Below are positions 7,838-16,576 of a DNA stretch of 64,000 bases, one piece after another (position 1 is the first letter of the stretch; each line of letters opens with the position of its first letter). The notes beneath the pieces were generated by a model. The model ran no database searches. It was not told the DNA's origin and saw nothing but the letters and a program-made list of their open reading frames with translations. The position numbers and the translations under genes are program-made. This DNA is from an uncultured Butyricimonas sp. (GTDB taxonomy: Bacteria; Bacteroidota; Bacteroidia; Bacteroidales; Marinifilaceae). The DNA is taken from contig CALUHX010000001.1 of the NCBI GenBank assembly GCA_944320555.1, forward strand, positions 1-64,000. The letters run 5' to 3'.

Positions 7838-9121
7838 ATGAACGAAAAGGTGATAGAGAAACTGAAAATTTTAGCGGAAAGCGCCAAATACGATGTCTCG
7901 TGCGCGTCGAGCGGCACCACCCGCGGCCATCGGAAAGGCCAGATTGGAAGCGCCGAGGGATGGGGCATTTGCCACAGCTTCGCGGAGGACGGGCGGTGCA
8001 TCGCCCTGCTCAAAATCATGCTCACGAACCACTGCATGTACGACTGCGCCTATTGCATCAACCGCCGAAGCAACGACATCCGCCGGGCCACGTTCTCCGT
8101 GTCGGAGCTTGTGGAGCTGACCATCGAGTTCTACCGCCGCAACTACATCGAGGGGCTGTTCCTCAGTTCAGGGGTCGTCCGCAACCCCGACTACACGATG
8201 GAGCGGCTGGTGAGGGCGGTGAAAGACTTGCGGACGACGCACCGCTTCAACGGCTACATCCACTTGAAAAGCATTCCGGGGGCCAGCCCGGAACTCGTCC
8301 GGGAGGCCGGACTGTACGCCGACCGCATGAGCGTGAACATCGAGATTCCCAACGAGCGCAGCCTGCAACTGTTGGCCCCGGAAAAAGACTTCGAAAGCGT
8401 GTTCTCGCCCATGCGCCACATTCAACAGGGCATGCTGCAAAGCGCGGAGGAACGCCGCAAATTCCGCCACGCCCCCCGCTTCGTGCCGGCGGGGCAAAGC
8501 ACGCAGATGATCGTGGGCGCCAGCCCGGACTCCGACCGCGACATCCTGCGCCTCTCCGCCGCGTTCTACAAGCGTCCCAGCATGAAGCGGGTCTACTACT
8601 CCGGCTTCGTGCCCGTGAACGCCTACGACAGCCGCCTGCCGGCCTTGAGGCAACCTCCGCTGGTGCGGGAAAACCGATTGTACCAGGCCGACTGGCTTCT
8701 CCGCTTTTACCATTTCCAAGTGGATGAAATCGTGGACGACGCCTATCCCGACCTGGACCTGGAAGTGGACCCCAAACTGGCATGGGCCCTCCGCCATCCC
8801 GAATGTTTCCCCGTGGACGTGAACCGCGCGCCGTATGAAATGCTGTTGCGCGTGCCGGGCCTGGGGGTGAAATCGGCCAAAATGATTCTCGCCGCCCGGC
8901 GGCATTCCCGGTTGGGAAGCTCGCACTTGAAACAAATCGGGGTGGTCATGAAAAAGGCCCGCTATTTCATCACGTGCCGGGAACTGGAGACGCGGACCAT
9001 CCAAGAGTTGCGTCCGGAAAACGTGCGCCGCATCCTGACCCGGGGCAAACACCGCCCCGCGGACGACGGTTGCCTGCTGATTCCTTTCGACTTCACCGAC
9101 AATCCACCCCTCCGCCCATGA
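7838..9121 (+). CDS. Putative DNA modification/repair radical SAM protein (TIGR03916 type)
   Basis: From the ATG at 7838 this is a 427-aa protein. The radical SAM cluster motif Cys66-x3-Cys70-x2-Cys73 (CMYDCAYC) binds a 4Fe-4S cluster and S-adenosylmethionine. Near residues 335-360 a helix-hairpin-helix (VNRAPYEMLLRVPGLG then VKSAKMIL) points to DNA binding. This combination is the hallmark of the TIGR03916 family, proposed to act in DNA repair or modification; the reaction is not established. The start is set by the TATATTTG promoter at 7791. Its stop overlaps the next start (ATGA at 9118), so the two partner proteins are translationally coupled. Confidence 0.9.
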   Translation: MNEKVIEKLKILAESAKYDVSCASSGTTRGHRKGQIGSAEGWGICHSFAEDGRCIALLKIMLTNHCMYDCAYCINRRSNDIRRATFSVSELVELTIEFYRRNYIEGLFLSSGVVRNPDYTMERLVRAVKDLRTTHRFNGYIHLKSIPGASPELVREAGLYADRMSVNIEIPNERSLQLLAPEKDFESVFSPMRHIQQGMLQSAEERRKFRHAPRFVPAGQSTQMIVGASPDSDRDILRLSAAFYKRPSMKRVYYSGFVPVNAYDSRLPALRQPPLVRENRLYQADWLLRFYHFQVDEIVDDAYPDLDLEVDPKLAWALRHPECFPVDVNRAPYEMLLRVPGLGVKSAKMILAARRHSRLGSSHLKQIGVVMKKARYFITCRELETRTIQELRPENVRRILTRGKHRPADDGCLLIPFDFTDNPPLRP

Positions 9122-9882
9122 CTGTGTTCCGTTACGACAAAACTTTCGAGGGGCTGCTGTCCGCCCTGTTCGACGTTTACCGGCTCAAGCGATTCCCCGA
9201 CGCCCTGCTCGGACCGGGAGAACCGCCCCCTCTGTTCCACGACGGTGTCATAGAAGTGGGCACCACCCGGGAGCGGGCCGACCGGGCATGGCGGGGACTG
9301 GAACGCAAGCTCTCTCCCTCTGCGCTCGCTTGCCTCACCTACGGCTGGCTGTCGGAACTTCCCCATGTCGATTTGTTATTGCTGCGCTACATGAAAAAAG
9401 CCATCGACGCGCCCTCGTCCATCGAATTGGACTTCGGCGACCCCGTCGTGCTCGAGGTCTCCAACATTTGGAAGAAAGTGAACAGCGAACGCCACAAAGC
9501 CATGCAGTTCCTCCGCTTTCAAAAGGCGGCGGACGGCACCTATTTCGCGGCCATGCGTCCGCTCTACAACGTGCTGTCGCTTATCGTCCCTCACCTGCGG
9601 GACCGGTTCGCCGACCAACGGTGGCTAGTTTACGATGTGAAAAGGGAATACGGATACTACCACGACCTGTCCAGTGTGGCGGAAGTCCGTTTCGAGGAAA
9701 AAGAAAAGCACCTCCTCTCAGGTTTCCTGGGCGACGACCTCATGGCGAAGGACGAAAAACTCTTCCAACAACTTTGGAAGACCTACTTCAACAGCACTTG
9801 CATCCGCGAGCGCCTCAATCCCCGCCTCCACCGGCAGAACATGCCCGCGCGCTTTTGGAAATACCTGCCCGAGAAGAGGTGA
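9118..9882 (+). CDS. TIGR03915 family putative DNA repair protein
   Basis: This 254-aa product starts MTVFRYDKTFEGLLSALFDV, the family's N-terminal signature, and ends in MPARFWKYLPEK, matching the conserved (M/R)P.RYW.nL.E tail. It is the constant partner of the TIGR03916 radical SAM protein; in some bacteria it is fused to a uracil-DNA glycosylase-like domain, which is absent here. The ATGA overlap with the upstream gene indicates coupled translation and probably a complex. The catalytic role is unknown. The start at 9118 is set by homology of the N-terminus and the overlap. Confidence 0.88.
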   Translation: MTVFRYDKTFEGLLSALFDVYRLKRFPDALLGPGEPPPLFHDGVIEVGTTRERADRAWRGLERKLSPSALACLTYGWLSELPHVDLLLLRYMKKAIDAPSSIELDFGDPVVLEVSNIWKKVNSERHKAMQFLRFQKAADGTYFAAMRPLYNVLSLIVPHLRDRFADQRWLVYDVKREYGYYHDLSSVAEVRFEEKEKHLLSGFLGDDLMAKDEKLFQQLWKTYFNSTCIRERLNPRLHRQNMPARFWKYLPEKR

Positions 9883-9893
9883 CCCGCGCGTCC

Positions 9894-10274
9894 TCACTCG
9901 CGCGCCGGCAACACCTCAATCCAATACCCGTCCGGGTCGGATATGAAATAAAGCCCCATGTCGGTGTTCTCGTAGCAAACGCACCCCATCTCCTTGTGGA
10001 AACGCCGCGCTTCCTCGTAATCGCCCGGCACCCGCAAACAAAGATGGTACTCGCCCTCGCCCAAGTCATACGGCTCTTTCCTGTCGCGGAGCCATGTCAG
10101 TTCCAGCGTGAATCCCGTTTGCCCGTCGCCCAGATAAACCAAGACGAACGAGCCGTCGGCAGCCTCTTTGCGGCGCGTTTCTTTCAATCCCAACGCCTTT
10201 TCGTAAAAAGCGATACTTTTCTCCAAATCCAACACATTAAAGTTGAAATGGTCAAACCTACCTTTGATTTCCAT
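9894..10274 (-). CDS. VOC/glyoxalase family protein (lactoylglutathione lyase-like)
   Basis: This 126-aa protein has two beta-alpha-beta-beta-beta halves of the vicinal oxygen chelate fold: FDHFNFNVLDLEKSIAFYEKALGL at the start and DMGLYFISDPDGYWIEVLP at the end. The metal-ligand candidates are His9 near the N-terminus, Glu in the middle (TLELTW) and Glu in WIEVL. It resembles GloA, which isomerises the methylglyoxal-thiol adduct to a lactoyl thioester, but Bacteroidales usually lack glutathione, so the natural substrate is uncertain. It is the last gene of a tight run menG - metallo-hydrolase - VOC, eight bases downstream of the hydrolase. Confidence 0.85.
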   Translation of the reverse strand: MEIKGRFDHFNFNVLDLEKSIAFYEKALGLKETRRKEAADGSFVLVYLGDGQTGFTLELTWLRDRKEPYDLGEGEYHLCLRVPGDYEEARRFHKEMGCVCYENTDMGLYFISDPDGYWIEVLPARE

Positions 10275-10282
10275 GCTATTGT

Positions 10283-11023
10283 TTATTTGTATTTCAATTC
10301 ATCACCTTCTATTTCCACCCGTTCACCGGGACGATGCAACGCCCAAAAGCGACAGCCGCGCATTTCCGCGTACGCTTGAAAGGCGTTCGCCTTTCCGTAG
10401 TCACCCCAAAAGTGCATGGGCACAAACACCCGCGGACGCACCTTGTCCACGAACTGCCTTGCTCCCAACGCGTAATCCGCCCCCAACCGAGGGTCTACCG
10501 GAAAGCAAGCCACGTCCACACTCCCGGCCTGACGCGACAAAACGTCCAGTTCCCGCAAAAAAGCCAGATTCGCGGCCCTCGCCTCCTCGGCCGTCGACTC
10601 GTCTTTCCAATGCCAATTGTTCAAATCCCCCGCGTGAAAAATCCGCTCGCCCTCCATCTCCACAAGGAACGACACTCCGACATCCGTGGAGCCGAACGCC
10701 TTCACGCGCAACACGCCATCGCCCCACTCCCCGCCTTTCTCCAAAAAACTGACCGGGGCCTCCCTGTCGTCCACCTGAATGTCGGAAGAAAAGACATAGC
10801 GCACGCCGCCACGCCGCCTGTACCACTTCAAGACCGAGGGGTTGAAATGGTCCGCATGGGCATGAGTCGCCAAAACGTACAGACTTTCCTTTGCCGGAAT
10901 CACTTCCCGCGCCACGACTCCTTCCCCGCGCCCTCCGTCCGAATCCTTATAAAAATCGACAATCACCGAACACTCCCGTCCCCGAAACACAAAACCGCTA
11001 TGTCCGACATAAATCAATTCCAT
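10283..11023 (-). CDS. Metallo-beta-lactamase-fold hydrolase (UlaG-like)
   Basis: This 246-aa protein has the metal site THAHADHF (His55, His57, Asp59, His60), further ligands at HAGDLN and a C-terminal MHFWGD. This is the pattern of UlaG-like lactonases and other broad metal-dependent hydrolases in the MBL-fold group; the substrate is unknown. Its ATG at 11023 overlaps the stop of ubiE/menG by one base (TGATG), giving translational coupling. It is cytoplasmic with no signal peptide. With its VOC neighbour it could belong to a small-molecule detoxification unit, but that is only inferred from position. Confidence 0.82.
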   Translation of the reverse strand: MELIYVGHSGFVFRGRECSVIVDFYKDSDGGRGEGVVAREVIPAKESLYVLATHAHADHFNPSVLKWYRRRGGVRYVFSSDIQVDDREAPVSFLEKGGEWGDGVLRVKAFGSTDVGVSFLVEMEGERIFHAGDLNNWHWKDESTAEEARAANLAFLRELDVLSRQAGSVDVACFPVDPRLGADYALGARQFVDKVRPRVFVPMHFWGDYGKANAFQAYAEMRGCRFWALHRPGERVEIEGDELKYK

Positions 11024-11715
11024 CACTTCTCCCCCGTGTATAGGCTGGCGATTCCGAAAGTCAACCGCCGTTGGGCGACGTTCCTATAACCGCACGAGCG
11101 CATGATTTGCAAAAACCTGTCCCCCTGGGGAAAAGCGAACACCGACGCGGGCAGGTACTCGTAAGCCTTGCGGTCGCCGGAGACAAGACCTCCCACCCGG
11201 GGTAGTATTTGCTTGAAATAAAAGCGGTACAACTGCTTCATCGGGAAACGCTCCGGCGTGGAAAACTCCAGGACGACCACCTTGCCGCCGGGGCGCAACA
11301 CGCGGCACATCTCCGCCAGCCCCCGTTCCAGATGCTCAAAATTGCGCACGCCGAAAGCCACCGTCACCGCGTCGAACGTCCCGTCCTCGAAATCAAGGTT
11401 CTCGCTGTCGCCATAACGGAACTCCAGCCGGTCCTCCAGCCCCTTTTCCCTCGCCTTCTCCCGGGCCACGGCCAGCATGTTCTCCGATATGTCGGCGCCC
11501 ACCACCCGCTCCACGCCGTGGCGCAACGCCTCGATGGAAAAATCCCCCGTGCCGCAGGCTATGTCCAACACCGTCCCCCGCCGTCCTCCCTCCAACTCCC
11601 GCATCGCCTTCCGCCTCCACGACTTGTCTATCCCCATCGACAGCAAGTGGTTCAACAAATCATACTTCGGGGCAATCCCGTTAAACATTTCCTGTACCTT
11701 TTCCTTTTTCGCCAT
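11023..11715 (-). CDS. menG: Demethylmenaquinone methyltransferase
   Basis: This 230-aa class I SAM methyltransferase carries the UbiE/MenG signatures: MFNGIAPKYDLLNHLLSMG at the N-terminus, the SAM-binding VLDIACGTGDF (about residue 50), AFGVRNFEHLERGLAEM, and RVLRPGGKVVVLEFSTP. It catalyses the last step of menaquinone synthesis, C-methylation of demethylmenaquinone. Bacteroidota make menaquinone rather than ubiquinone, so menG (ubiE) is the expected role; the quinone feeds the Nuo complex encoded at 53-63 kb. The ATG at 11715 follows a TTG alternative three codons upstream. First gene of a three-gene operon. Confidence 0.95.
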   Translation of the reverse strand: MAKKEKVQEMFNGIAPKYDLLNHLLSMGIDKSWRRKAMRELEGGRRGTVLDIACGTGDFSIEALRHGVERVVGADISENMLAVAREKAREKGLEDRLEFRYGDSENLDFEDGTFDAVTVAFGVRNFEHLERGLAEMCRVLRPGGKVVVLEFSTPERFPMKQLYRFYFKQILPRVGGLVSGDRKAYEYLPASVFAFPQGDRFLQIMRSCGYRNVAQRRLTFGIASLYTGEK

Positions 11716-12324
11716 AACTTCCAATGCGTTTTATCCGAGGGCGAAGGTAGCAATAAAATACCCCCCACGCAAGAAATTCTCTTCAATCACTTTCCCTCGC
11801 ACAGGGGCATGCTGTCGGGAACCTTATCATCCATGCCAACAGCGAAGCGGCAAAAAGAATGACGGTCGTTTACCTCCTCTCCTGTCTCTCCATCATTCAG
11901 GCCACACCACTCGCACATCATTTCCATGCGGAACAACACTATAACAGGCAGGCTCTATCAAACGCCGTGAGGGAAGCCATTTCATCACAGCATTTATCTG
12001 GGTGAAAATTCGGATTTCACCTTGCAACGTTGCAACTAAAAGTCGCCAAAACTCAATTGGAATGTCTTTTCTCTTTTCATGTCACTAAGATACGAAGTAT
12101 ATGCTTATTTTCCTCACTTCCCCAAAGAAAGTTTTGCAGAGGTTCCATAATTAGCTATTTCGACACACCCTTTTGAAATAACAATGCACACGCCCATACC
12201 ACAAAACATAATTTCCGACAAGGAAGAGTATCTATTTACAAGTACAATATTTACAAAAAAATAAACCATTAAATACAATTAAGACAGACAAAATATTATA
12301 ACTTTGCATTACTTATCATTCAAT
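11716..12324. other. Intergenic region; boundary of the AT-rich island
   Basis: No confident gene. A 48-codon plus-strand frame at 11859-12005 begins MTVVYLLSCLSIIQATPLAH, with a hydrophobic start, and is only a weak candidate. At 12158-12170 there is TTTCGACACACCC, part of an 18-of-20-base match to 28174-28193 (see repeats). Base composition drops sharply in GC after about 12,050. Confidence 0.4.
12299..12306 (+). promoter_or_regulatory. -7 element for the nuclease gene
   Basis: TAACTTTG matches TAnnTTTG, 19 bases before the ATG at 12325. No clear -33 TTG was found at standard spacing. Confidence 0.5.
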
Positions 12325-13551
12325 ATGATGAATAATATTTGTACTCTCATATTAGATTGGTCACATACAATAGAACAAAATTTGAATGCAACACTTGAAT
12401 TTTGCCACAAAATTTCTTGTATGTATCAAGAGGAACGAATAACGCTTCCTTTTGATTTTGATTTATTAAACGAAGCCTTGCGCTCAGAAAACCTTAAAGA
12501 GACTGCCCATAGCCGAATTTTGTATAGAATATTGCAATATCGCTATTTGCGAAACGACTTCATCCAGCATTTCTTGCCTAATATGGCTTGTTCGCTTGAG
12601 TCTATTCAAATTCCTTATCCAGATAAACACAGAATTGACATTACAATCAAGGGAAATAATTTCTTCCTCATAGTCGAAAACAAGGTAAATCACGCTCCTG
12701 AACAGGAAAAACAAATTGACAGATATGTACAAATCGCACAACAAACATATCCCGACGAACAAATTTACGTCTTATATCTAAGTGGTGAAACTAACATTTT
12801 TCCATCCGAATATTCCATGTCACCAGAAACACGCCGACTCCTAAATGGCAGGATTATTTGCAAAAATTTTAAAGAAGACATCGCTCCATGGATTGCATCT
12901 GTTTATGAAGACATTGAATTTGACAAACAACCTCTACTAAAAAGTGCTTTGCTCACGTATAAAACTTATTTGGAAAACAAGTATAATCTCAATAATCAAT
13001 ATAAAGAGATGAACAACAAATTAGATAAAACATTGATAGAAACTCTCAATATAGAAACAGCTCCTTTATCCGAAAAGATAAATATCATTCAAGATCAAAT
13101 TGACAGTATTGACAAAATTAGGGAAAGATTGTCATTTTTACTTCAAAATTACATCGAACAAAGTGACATGCAAGATATTAAAGCATGGTATGACAAATGC
13201 GTAGAGATACTTTCCGGAAATCCAATTCTCACGATGGAAAATAGCATGGAGTTTGGTTTCAACTTTAAGTATCACAACATTGAATTTCGATGTTGTGTTT
13301 CATTTGACGACAAAGAAGATAATCCATATTGGGGAATAGAAGGATTAACGGAGAATATCTATTCTCGCCCAAAGATATTTAAAGCTCTACAAAAGTTAGT
13401 CCTTCAAAGCAATAAGGGGTTTCACAATTTTGAATACAATTCAAAAGAATGGGTAGTATCCGACTACGAAAAGAAAGAAAACATTGTCGAACGATTTATT
13501 ACACTCACGCATTTGATATGTGAATCTGAATGTTGCACCATTGTTGAATGA
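12325..13551 (+). CDS. PD-(D/E)XK nuclease family protein (PDDEXK_4-like)
   Basis: This 408-aa protein has the nuclease core near residues 60-135: TAHSRILYRIL (the HSR-L element seen in this family), then RIDITIKGNNFFLIVENKV, giving Asp105, Glu118 and Lys120 as the D...ExK site, and a following QIDRY. The rest is helical, with a likely coiled coil around 235-300, and a C-terminal half of unknown fold. It is predicted to cut DNA; such proteins are common in accessory and defence loci. The gene is AT-rich with codon use unlike its neighbours, suggesting transfer. A TAACTTTG promoter lies just upstream. The next gene follows after 29 bases. Confidence 0.8.
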   Translation: MMNNICTLILDWSHTIEQNLNATLEFCHKISCMYQEERITLPFDFDLLNEALRSENLKETAHSRILYRILQYRYLRNDFIQHFLPNMACSLESIQIPYPDKHRIDITIKGNNFFLIVENKVNHAPEQEKQIDRYVQIAQQTYPDEQIYVLYLSGETNIFPSEYSMSPETRRLLNGRIICKNFKEDIAPWIASVYEDIEFDKQPLLKSALLTYKTYLENKYNLNNQYKEMNNKLDKTLIETLNIETAPLSEKINIIQDQIDSIDKIRERLSFLLQNYIEQSDMQDIKAWYDKCVEILSGNPILTMENSMEFGFNFKYHNIEFRCCVSFDDKEDNPYWGIEGLTENIYSRPKIFKALQKLVLQSNKGFHNFEYNSKEWVVSDYEKKENIVERFITLTHLICESECCTIVE

Positions 13552-13580
13552 ACATCTGAAATACTTCAAAATCTGAAATT

Positions 13581-13928
13581 ATGACAAAAATAGACAATTC
13601 AGACAAATTAATATTTGTAAACATCAAACGATCATACGAAGCCTTGATAAAGGACGAAAAGGCTGACCCATATTATCGTGAAAATCTTAAAGAATGCACA
13701 CGAAAATATTGGAAAATCTCGAACAAAAAGGCTGAGGCAGCTACTCACATCCTTGGTTGTTATAAAGGCATCGTCAAAGAAGTAATCAAAATATCTTCTT
13801 TCAATGAACACCTCGGCAGGAAAATATTTGAAGGAGATGACTTGAAAAATTCTAAATATATCGGCATAGACATTCGTGATATATTTAGCACACTCGTTAA
13901 TTTTCGAATCAAGTACTATAATTTTTAA
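13581..13928 (+). CDS. Small PUA/EVE-like protein, probable partner of the nuclease
   Basis: This 115-aa protein contains KLIFVNIKRSYEAL, then ECTRKYWKISNKKAEAATH and ILGCYKGIVKEVIKI. From memory this is the pattern of a small PUA-like family (INxxRSY ... ATRgxWxxs ... VYxGvIKEVYkI) that occurs as a stand-alone protein or beside restriction genes. PUA/EVE-like folds often read modified bases, which would suit a partner of the upstream nuclease, but that is inference. It is AT-rich like its neighbour and 29 bases downstream, so probably cotranscribed. The family's usual longer C-terminus looks shortened here. Confidence 0.6.
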   Translation: MTKIDNSDKLIFVNIKRSYEALIKDEKADPYYRENLKECTRKYWKISNKKAEAATHILGCYKGIVKEVIKISSFNEHLGRKIFEGDDLKNSKYIGIDIRDIFSTLVNFRIKYYNF

Positions 13929-14112
13929 ACAAAGCCTTCTATGAGGACTCTTTTTATTTTCATATGTAACGAAAAATATTTGCGTTCAATCATCAGAATC
14001 ACTCACAAAAGTATAGAAAAGCATGGCATACGCAATTTTTTTGTGTCACCGCCACTTCTCCATGATAGGCAATTCTATGGCTGACAAGAACATTTCATTG
14101 AATAATAATATA

Positions 14113-14146
14113 CTGTCCGGGAACGAGAAATAACGTTCTCGGACAG
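14113..14146. terminator. Bidirectional hairpin terminator candidate
   Basis: A 13-bp stem, with one wobble position, runs from CTGTCCGGGAACG to its complement ending at 14146 with an 8-base loop. It lies between the convergent AT-rich operon and the thioredoxin gene. The flanks are AT-rich but have no long T run, so termination is plausible but not certain. Confidence 0.5.
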
Positions 14147-14205
14147 CATAATGATTTGTTTTCATCCCTGCGACACCCTTAAGACGCTAAAATGTGCACC
14201 ACGAC

Positions 14206-14844
14206 TCAGAAATCGACCGATGCGGGTTCTCTCTTCGCATCCAGAGTCTCAACCACTCGTCCAGAATCCTCCCGAGCCGCAACCTGTTTCTCGGCCTTTT
14301 CCCCCGTCCGTTTCTCGGATTTCTTCTCCGCCGGAGCCTTGTACTTCTTAATCAATCGCTCGATGACCTCGGTCGTCAGCTTGTCCTCTCCCGACAGAGA
14401 GGGGAACCCCTCCCAACGCACGATTCCTTGCGGGTCAATCAAAATCACATGAGGAATGCCCGTCACCTCCAACTCCTTCTGCATCCGCTTCGCCGAGTCG
14501 AGGGCCACGAAATACTCTATCTCCGGCACCGTGTACTTCGCGTAATCCTCCCGCGTCTGCCCCGCGATGCCGATAATCACCATGTCGTCCTTAATTTGCT
14601 TACTCCTTTCGTTCATTTCATTTATCAATTTCCGACAAGGCCCGCACCATGTGGCCCAGAAATCAATCAGCACAAACTTGCCTTCCGTCTCCGGCTCGTC
14701 CGTCAACCACTCGCCCACCACGAGTTCCGGAGCCTTTTGGTTCAACACAGACTTCGCCCACAATTTCTTACCATTGTTGCTTTCCTGGGCGGAAAGGGCC
14801 TGCACGGCCAACATCACGAACAATAACAAACTTACCTTTCTCAT
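14206..14844 (-). CDS. Secreted TlpA-like thioredoxin-fold protein
   Basis: This 212-aa protein has a signal peptide (MRKVSLLLFVMLAVQALSAQ) and a thioredoxin fold with the active site WCGPC (IDFWATWCGPCRKL, about residue 66) and the cis-proline region VTGIPHVILIDPQG. The C-terminal 40 residues are a charged, low-complexity tail (KKSEKRTGEKAEKQ). Members act as periplasmic thiol-disulfide reductants or help mature cytochromes and other exported proteins. It stands alone, convergent with the AT-rich island, and separated from obgE by about 95 bases. Confidence 0.88.
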   Translation of the reverse strand: MRKVSLLLFVMLAVQALSAQESNNGKKLWAKSVLNQKAPELVVGEWLTDEPETEGKFVLIDFWATWCGPCRKLINEMNERSKQIKDDMVIIGIAGQTREDYAKYTVPEIEYFVALDSAKRMQKELEVTGIPHVILIDPQGIVRWEGFPSLSGEDKLTTEVIERLIKKYKAPAEKKSEKRTGEKAEKQVAAREDSGRVVETLDAKREPASVDF

Positions 14845-14938
14845 TTTTCTTTCAATTTAAAGTTTTCTTCCCCCAAGGAACGAAAAAACCGCCAATTCGG
14901 GGGACAACCATTATGTAAAAAAACGTGCGGGAGCGACA

Positions 14939-15928
14939 TTACTCGTTCAACGCCCGCCAAATCATGTCTTTCAACTCCGTGATTCCCTGACCCGTCACAG
15001 AAGAAATGAAGACGTAGGGAATGTCGGGCAAGTCCAGTTCCATCTCGCCCATCAGCTCCCGGTCGGCGCAGTCGCACTTGCTGATGGCCAGCAGCCGTTT
15101 CTTGTCCAGCAATTCCGGATTGTACTGCCTCAGCTCGTTCAGCAGGATTTTGTATTCCCCGTGAATGTCCTTCGAGTCCGCGGGCACCATGAACAAAAGG
15201 ATGGAATTGCGCTCGATGTGGCGCAGGAACCGCAGCCCGAGCCCCTTGCCGAGGTGGGCGCCCTCGATGATTCCCGGAATGTCCGCCATGGCGAACGAGC
15301 GCCCGTCGCGGTAGGACACGATGCCCAGATTGGGCACCAGCGTCGTGAACGGATAGTTGGCGATTTCCGGCTTCGCCGCCGACACCACGGACAACAGCGT
15401 CGACTTCCCCGCATTCGGGAAACCCACCAGCCCCACGTCGGCCAATATCTTCAGTTCCAATATCAACGTCCGCTCCACCCTCGGCTCGCCCGGTTGCGCG
15501 TAACGGGGCGTCTGATTCGTGGCCGAGCGGAAGTTCCAGTTGCCCAGCCCTCCCCGGCCGCCCCGCACGGCGACGCAAGTCTCCCCGTCGGCGGTAATCT
15601 CGCACACCACCTCTCCCGTGTCCGCGTCGCGGGCCACCGTCCCCAGCGGCACGTCAATCACCTTGTCCTCCCCGTCGGCTCCCGTGCAGAGGTTCCCGCT
15701 CCCGCTTTCCCCGTCGCCCGCGAAGATGTGGCGTTGGTATTTCAAATGAATCAGCGTCCAATAATTCCGGTCGCCCCGCAGTATCACGTGGCCTCCCCGG
15801 CCGCCGTTCCCCCCGTCGGGCCCGCCCTTGGCCGTCCGCTTGTCCCGGTGCAAATGCGCCGAGCCCGGGCCTCCGGCCCCGCTCCGGCAAAAAATCCTCA
15901 CGTAATCAATAAAATTCGTCGTTGCCAT
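14939..15928 (-). CDS. obgE: GTPase ObgE/CgtA
   Basis: This 329-aa protein has the N-terminal glycine-rich Obg fold ([18 protein letters not shown], about residues 1-158) and a G domain from about 160 with G1 [10 protein letters not shown]3 [10 protein letters not shown], and SKCD in the G4 position (NKxD elsewhere). It is a ribosome-associated GTPase involved in 50S assembly and stress control, acting in the cytoplasm. The C-terminal OCT domain found in some species is absent, as is usual in Bacteroidota. It sits 35 bases downstream of hpt on the same strand; adk, which commonly lies between the two in related genomes, is not here. Confidence 0.95.
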   Translation of the reverse strand: MATTNFIDYVRIFCRSGAGGPGSAHLHRDKRTAKGGPDGGNGGRGGHVILRGDRNYWTLIHLKYQRHIFAGDGESGSGNLCTGADGEDKVIDVPLGTVARDADTGEVVCEITADGETCVAVRGGRGGLGNWNFRSATNQTPRYAQPGEPRVERTLILELKILADVGLVGFPNAGKSTLLSVVSAAKPEIANYPFTTLVPNLGIVSYRDGRSFAMADIPGIIEGAHLGKGLGLRFLRHIERNSILLFMVPADSKDIHGEYKILLNELRQYNPELLDKKRLLAISKCDCADRELMGEMELDLPDIPYVFISSVTGQGITELKDMIWRALNE

Positions 15929-15963
15929 ATATTCGTCCTCTATCTGTGTTTACCCGTTAAAAA

Positions 15964-16503
15964 TCATTCCGCCACCCGGTACAAATCCGGCAGGTTCCTC
16001 CCCAGTCCGTCGTAGTCCAGCCCCCGTCCCACCACGAAATCATTCTCCAAGGCAATGCAGGCGTAATCCACCGTCACGTCGCACTCCAGCGCGACGGGCT
16101 TGTGGAACATCGCCGCCGTCAGCACCCTCCCCGCGCGCCGCTCCTCGAGCATCGCCTTCAAATGGGCGAGGGACCGGCCCGTGTCCACCATGTCCTCCGT
16201 GATGACCACCGTGCGCCCCGCGATGTCCTCGTCCAGCCCGATCAATTCCCGCACCCGCCCCGTGGAACTCGTCCCGGCGTACGAGGCCACTTTCACGAAA
16301 CTCACCTCCGCGCCCGGCACGGTAATCAACTTCAACAAATCGGCGGTGAACATGAAAGCCCCGTTCAGCACGCTCAGGAAAAGCGGCCTCTCCTCCGCCA
16401 GGTCCCGGTTGATTTCCCCCGCCACCCGCACTATCTCCCGGTCTATCGTCGCGGCGTCTATCGCCAGCTCGAATTCTCTATCGTGTAACTTAATTCGTCT
16501 CAT
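15964..16503 (-). CDS. hpt: Hypoxanthine phosphoribosyltransferase
   Basis: This 179-aa type I phosphoribosyltransferase has a PRPP-binding loop visible as VVITEDMVDTGRS (about residues 98-110; the second acidic residue pair is ED, as in the family). The flexible loop region is FVKVASYAGTSSTG and the purine-specific end is DFVVGRGLDYDGLGRNLPDLY. It salvages hypoxanthine and guanine to IMP and GMP using PRPP. It is divergent from purE (de novo purine synthesis) and upstream of obgE in a probable operon. A TACTTTTG -7 element lies at 16540-16547 on its strand. Confidence 0.95.
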   Translation of the reverse strand: MRRIKLHDREFELAIDAATIDREIVRVAGEINRDLAEERPLFLSVLNGAFMFTADLLKLITVPGAEVSFVKVASYAGTSSTGRVRELIGLDEDIAGRTVVITEDMVDTGRSLAHLKAMLEERRAGRVLTAAMFHKPVALECDVTVDYACIALENDFVVGRGLDYDGLGRNLPDLYRVAE

Positions 16504-16539
16504 TGCCTCGATAATTCAATCTTTTTTCGTTATTTTGCG

Positions 16540-16547
16540 CAAAAGTA
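16540..16547 (-). promoter_or_regulatory. -7 element for hpt-obgE
   Basis: Minus strand TACTTTTG matches TAnnTTTG, 37 bases upstream of the hpt ATG, within the divergent hpt/purE control region. Confidence 0.4.
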
Positions 16548-16576
16548 CAATTTTGAAATCAAAATACACGCGAAAT

